From assembly GCF_018860345.1 (NCBI RefSeq), contig NZ_JAHKPJ010000025.1, forward strand, positions 400,687-464,686: DNA of 64,000 nucleotides. Direction: 5' to 3'. Source of the stretch: Psychrosphaera sp. F3M07 (GTDB lineage: Bacteria > Pseudomonadota > Gammaproteobacteria > Enterobacterales > Alteromonadaceae). Both the position numbers and the translations under genes were made by a program. The notes below the pieces were generated by a model. The model ran no database searches. It was not told the DNA's origin and was given only the letters and a program-made list of their open reading frames with translations. Shown here piece after piece: positions 63,921 through 64,000 of the stretch (positions within the stretch are counted from its first letter, which is position 1; every line of letters begins with the position of its first letter).

Positions 63921-63982
63921 GAGTTTCGAGTTTCGAGTTTCGAGTTTCGAGTTTCGAGTTTCGAGTTTCGAGTTTCGAGTTT
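63921..63982. repeat. Seven-base tandem repeat, nearly nine copies
   Basis: GAGTTTC is repeated eight times without error plus six bases of a ninth, between the exported HAD gene and the end of the window. On the other strand it reads CTCGAAA, the same CTCG-NNN heptamer form seen at 47551-47578. Confidence 0.95.
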
Positions 63983-64000
63983 GATCTGCCCCCAAAAAAG

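Larger units (their letters stand above)
63711..64000. other. Non-coding tail of the window
   Basis: No gene is seen. It contains an inverted repeat (63784-63806), a GGCTATAGCC palindrome near 63752 and the heptamer tandem repeat at 63921-63982. Confidence 0.6.

Noticed and set aside
63921..63982. A CRISPR array
   Set aside because: The unit is seven bases with no spacers and no cas genes are near.

Overview
The window is AT-rich and densely coded. It reads as chromosomal DNA of a marine gammaproteobacterium of the order Alteromonadales (Colwelliaceae / Thalassotalea / Psychrosphaera-like). The evidence is a complete MSHA (mannose-sensitive haemagglutinin) type IV pilus locus, the amiB-mutL-miaA-hfq-hflX-hflK-hflC superoperon, the mreBCD-maf-rng cluster, an Oar-type TonB receptor and low GC. 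The genus is inference. I saw no rRNA, tRNA, CRISPR array, phage or insertion sequence.

Layout. 1-175 holds the 5' end of a kynureninase-like gene leaving the window. 305-8851 (minus) is the superoperon tsaE-amiB-mutL-miaA-hfq-hflX-hflK-hflC (tRNA modification, cell separation, mismatch repair, RNA chaperone, ribosome GTPase, FtsH regulators). It abuts 8872-13392 (minus), mreB-mreC-mreD-maf-rng (cell shape and rRNA processing). 13552-15417 is a secreted coiled-coil/PEGA/formylglycine-enzyme-like protein. 15535-34745 (minus) is the MSHA locus mshI-I2-J-K-L-M-N-E-G-F-B-A-C-D-O-P-Q, with an internal terminator after the major pilin gene. The CsrD/MshH regulator (35715-37610) is separated from mshI by a PLP-enzyme gene on the other strand whose 3' end overlaps it by 74 bp. 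37854-43115 (minus) is a compact set: a lamin-tail/CotH lipoprotein, a VTC (polyphosphate polymerase-type) protein, a DUF4956 membrane protein and an O/P-type porin.

43461-49318 is a pyrimidine salvage island: udk-nupC-deoC-tdk-upp on plus, and cdd-deoA convergent on minus. 49468-56427 holds an Oar-like TonB receptor divergent from an operon of a RutR-like TetR regulator, a secreted endonuclease/exonuclease/phosphatase-fold protein and a lipoprotein alkaline phosphatase. Palindromes matching the E. coli RutR consensus TTGACCA-NN-TGGTCAA lie upstream of cdd-deoA (perfect), between cotH and udk (near perfect) and in the receptor/rutR intergenic region (12 of 14, plus a weaker copy). This is the most interesting system in the window: a candidate local RutR regulon linking release and uptake of extracellular nucleotide material to intracellular pyrimidine salvage.

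56569-64000 contains an esterase-like beta-propeller protein, speA-speB (arginine to putrescine), and a minus-strand run of small genes (DUF2200, alpha/beta hydrolase, DUF6868-like, Rof-like Rho antiterminator, exported haloacid dehalogenase), ending in a seven-base tandem repeat.

Start codons were adjusted where a Shine-Dalgarno sequence or family length favoured a shorter protein (hflK, mreD, mshD, mshB, mshP, mshK, the porin, the VTC gene, cdd, rutR-like, alkaline phosphatase, speA, rof-like). All functional calls are from recognition of families by eye; no database search was run.
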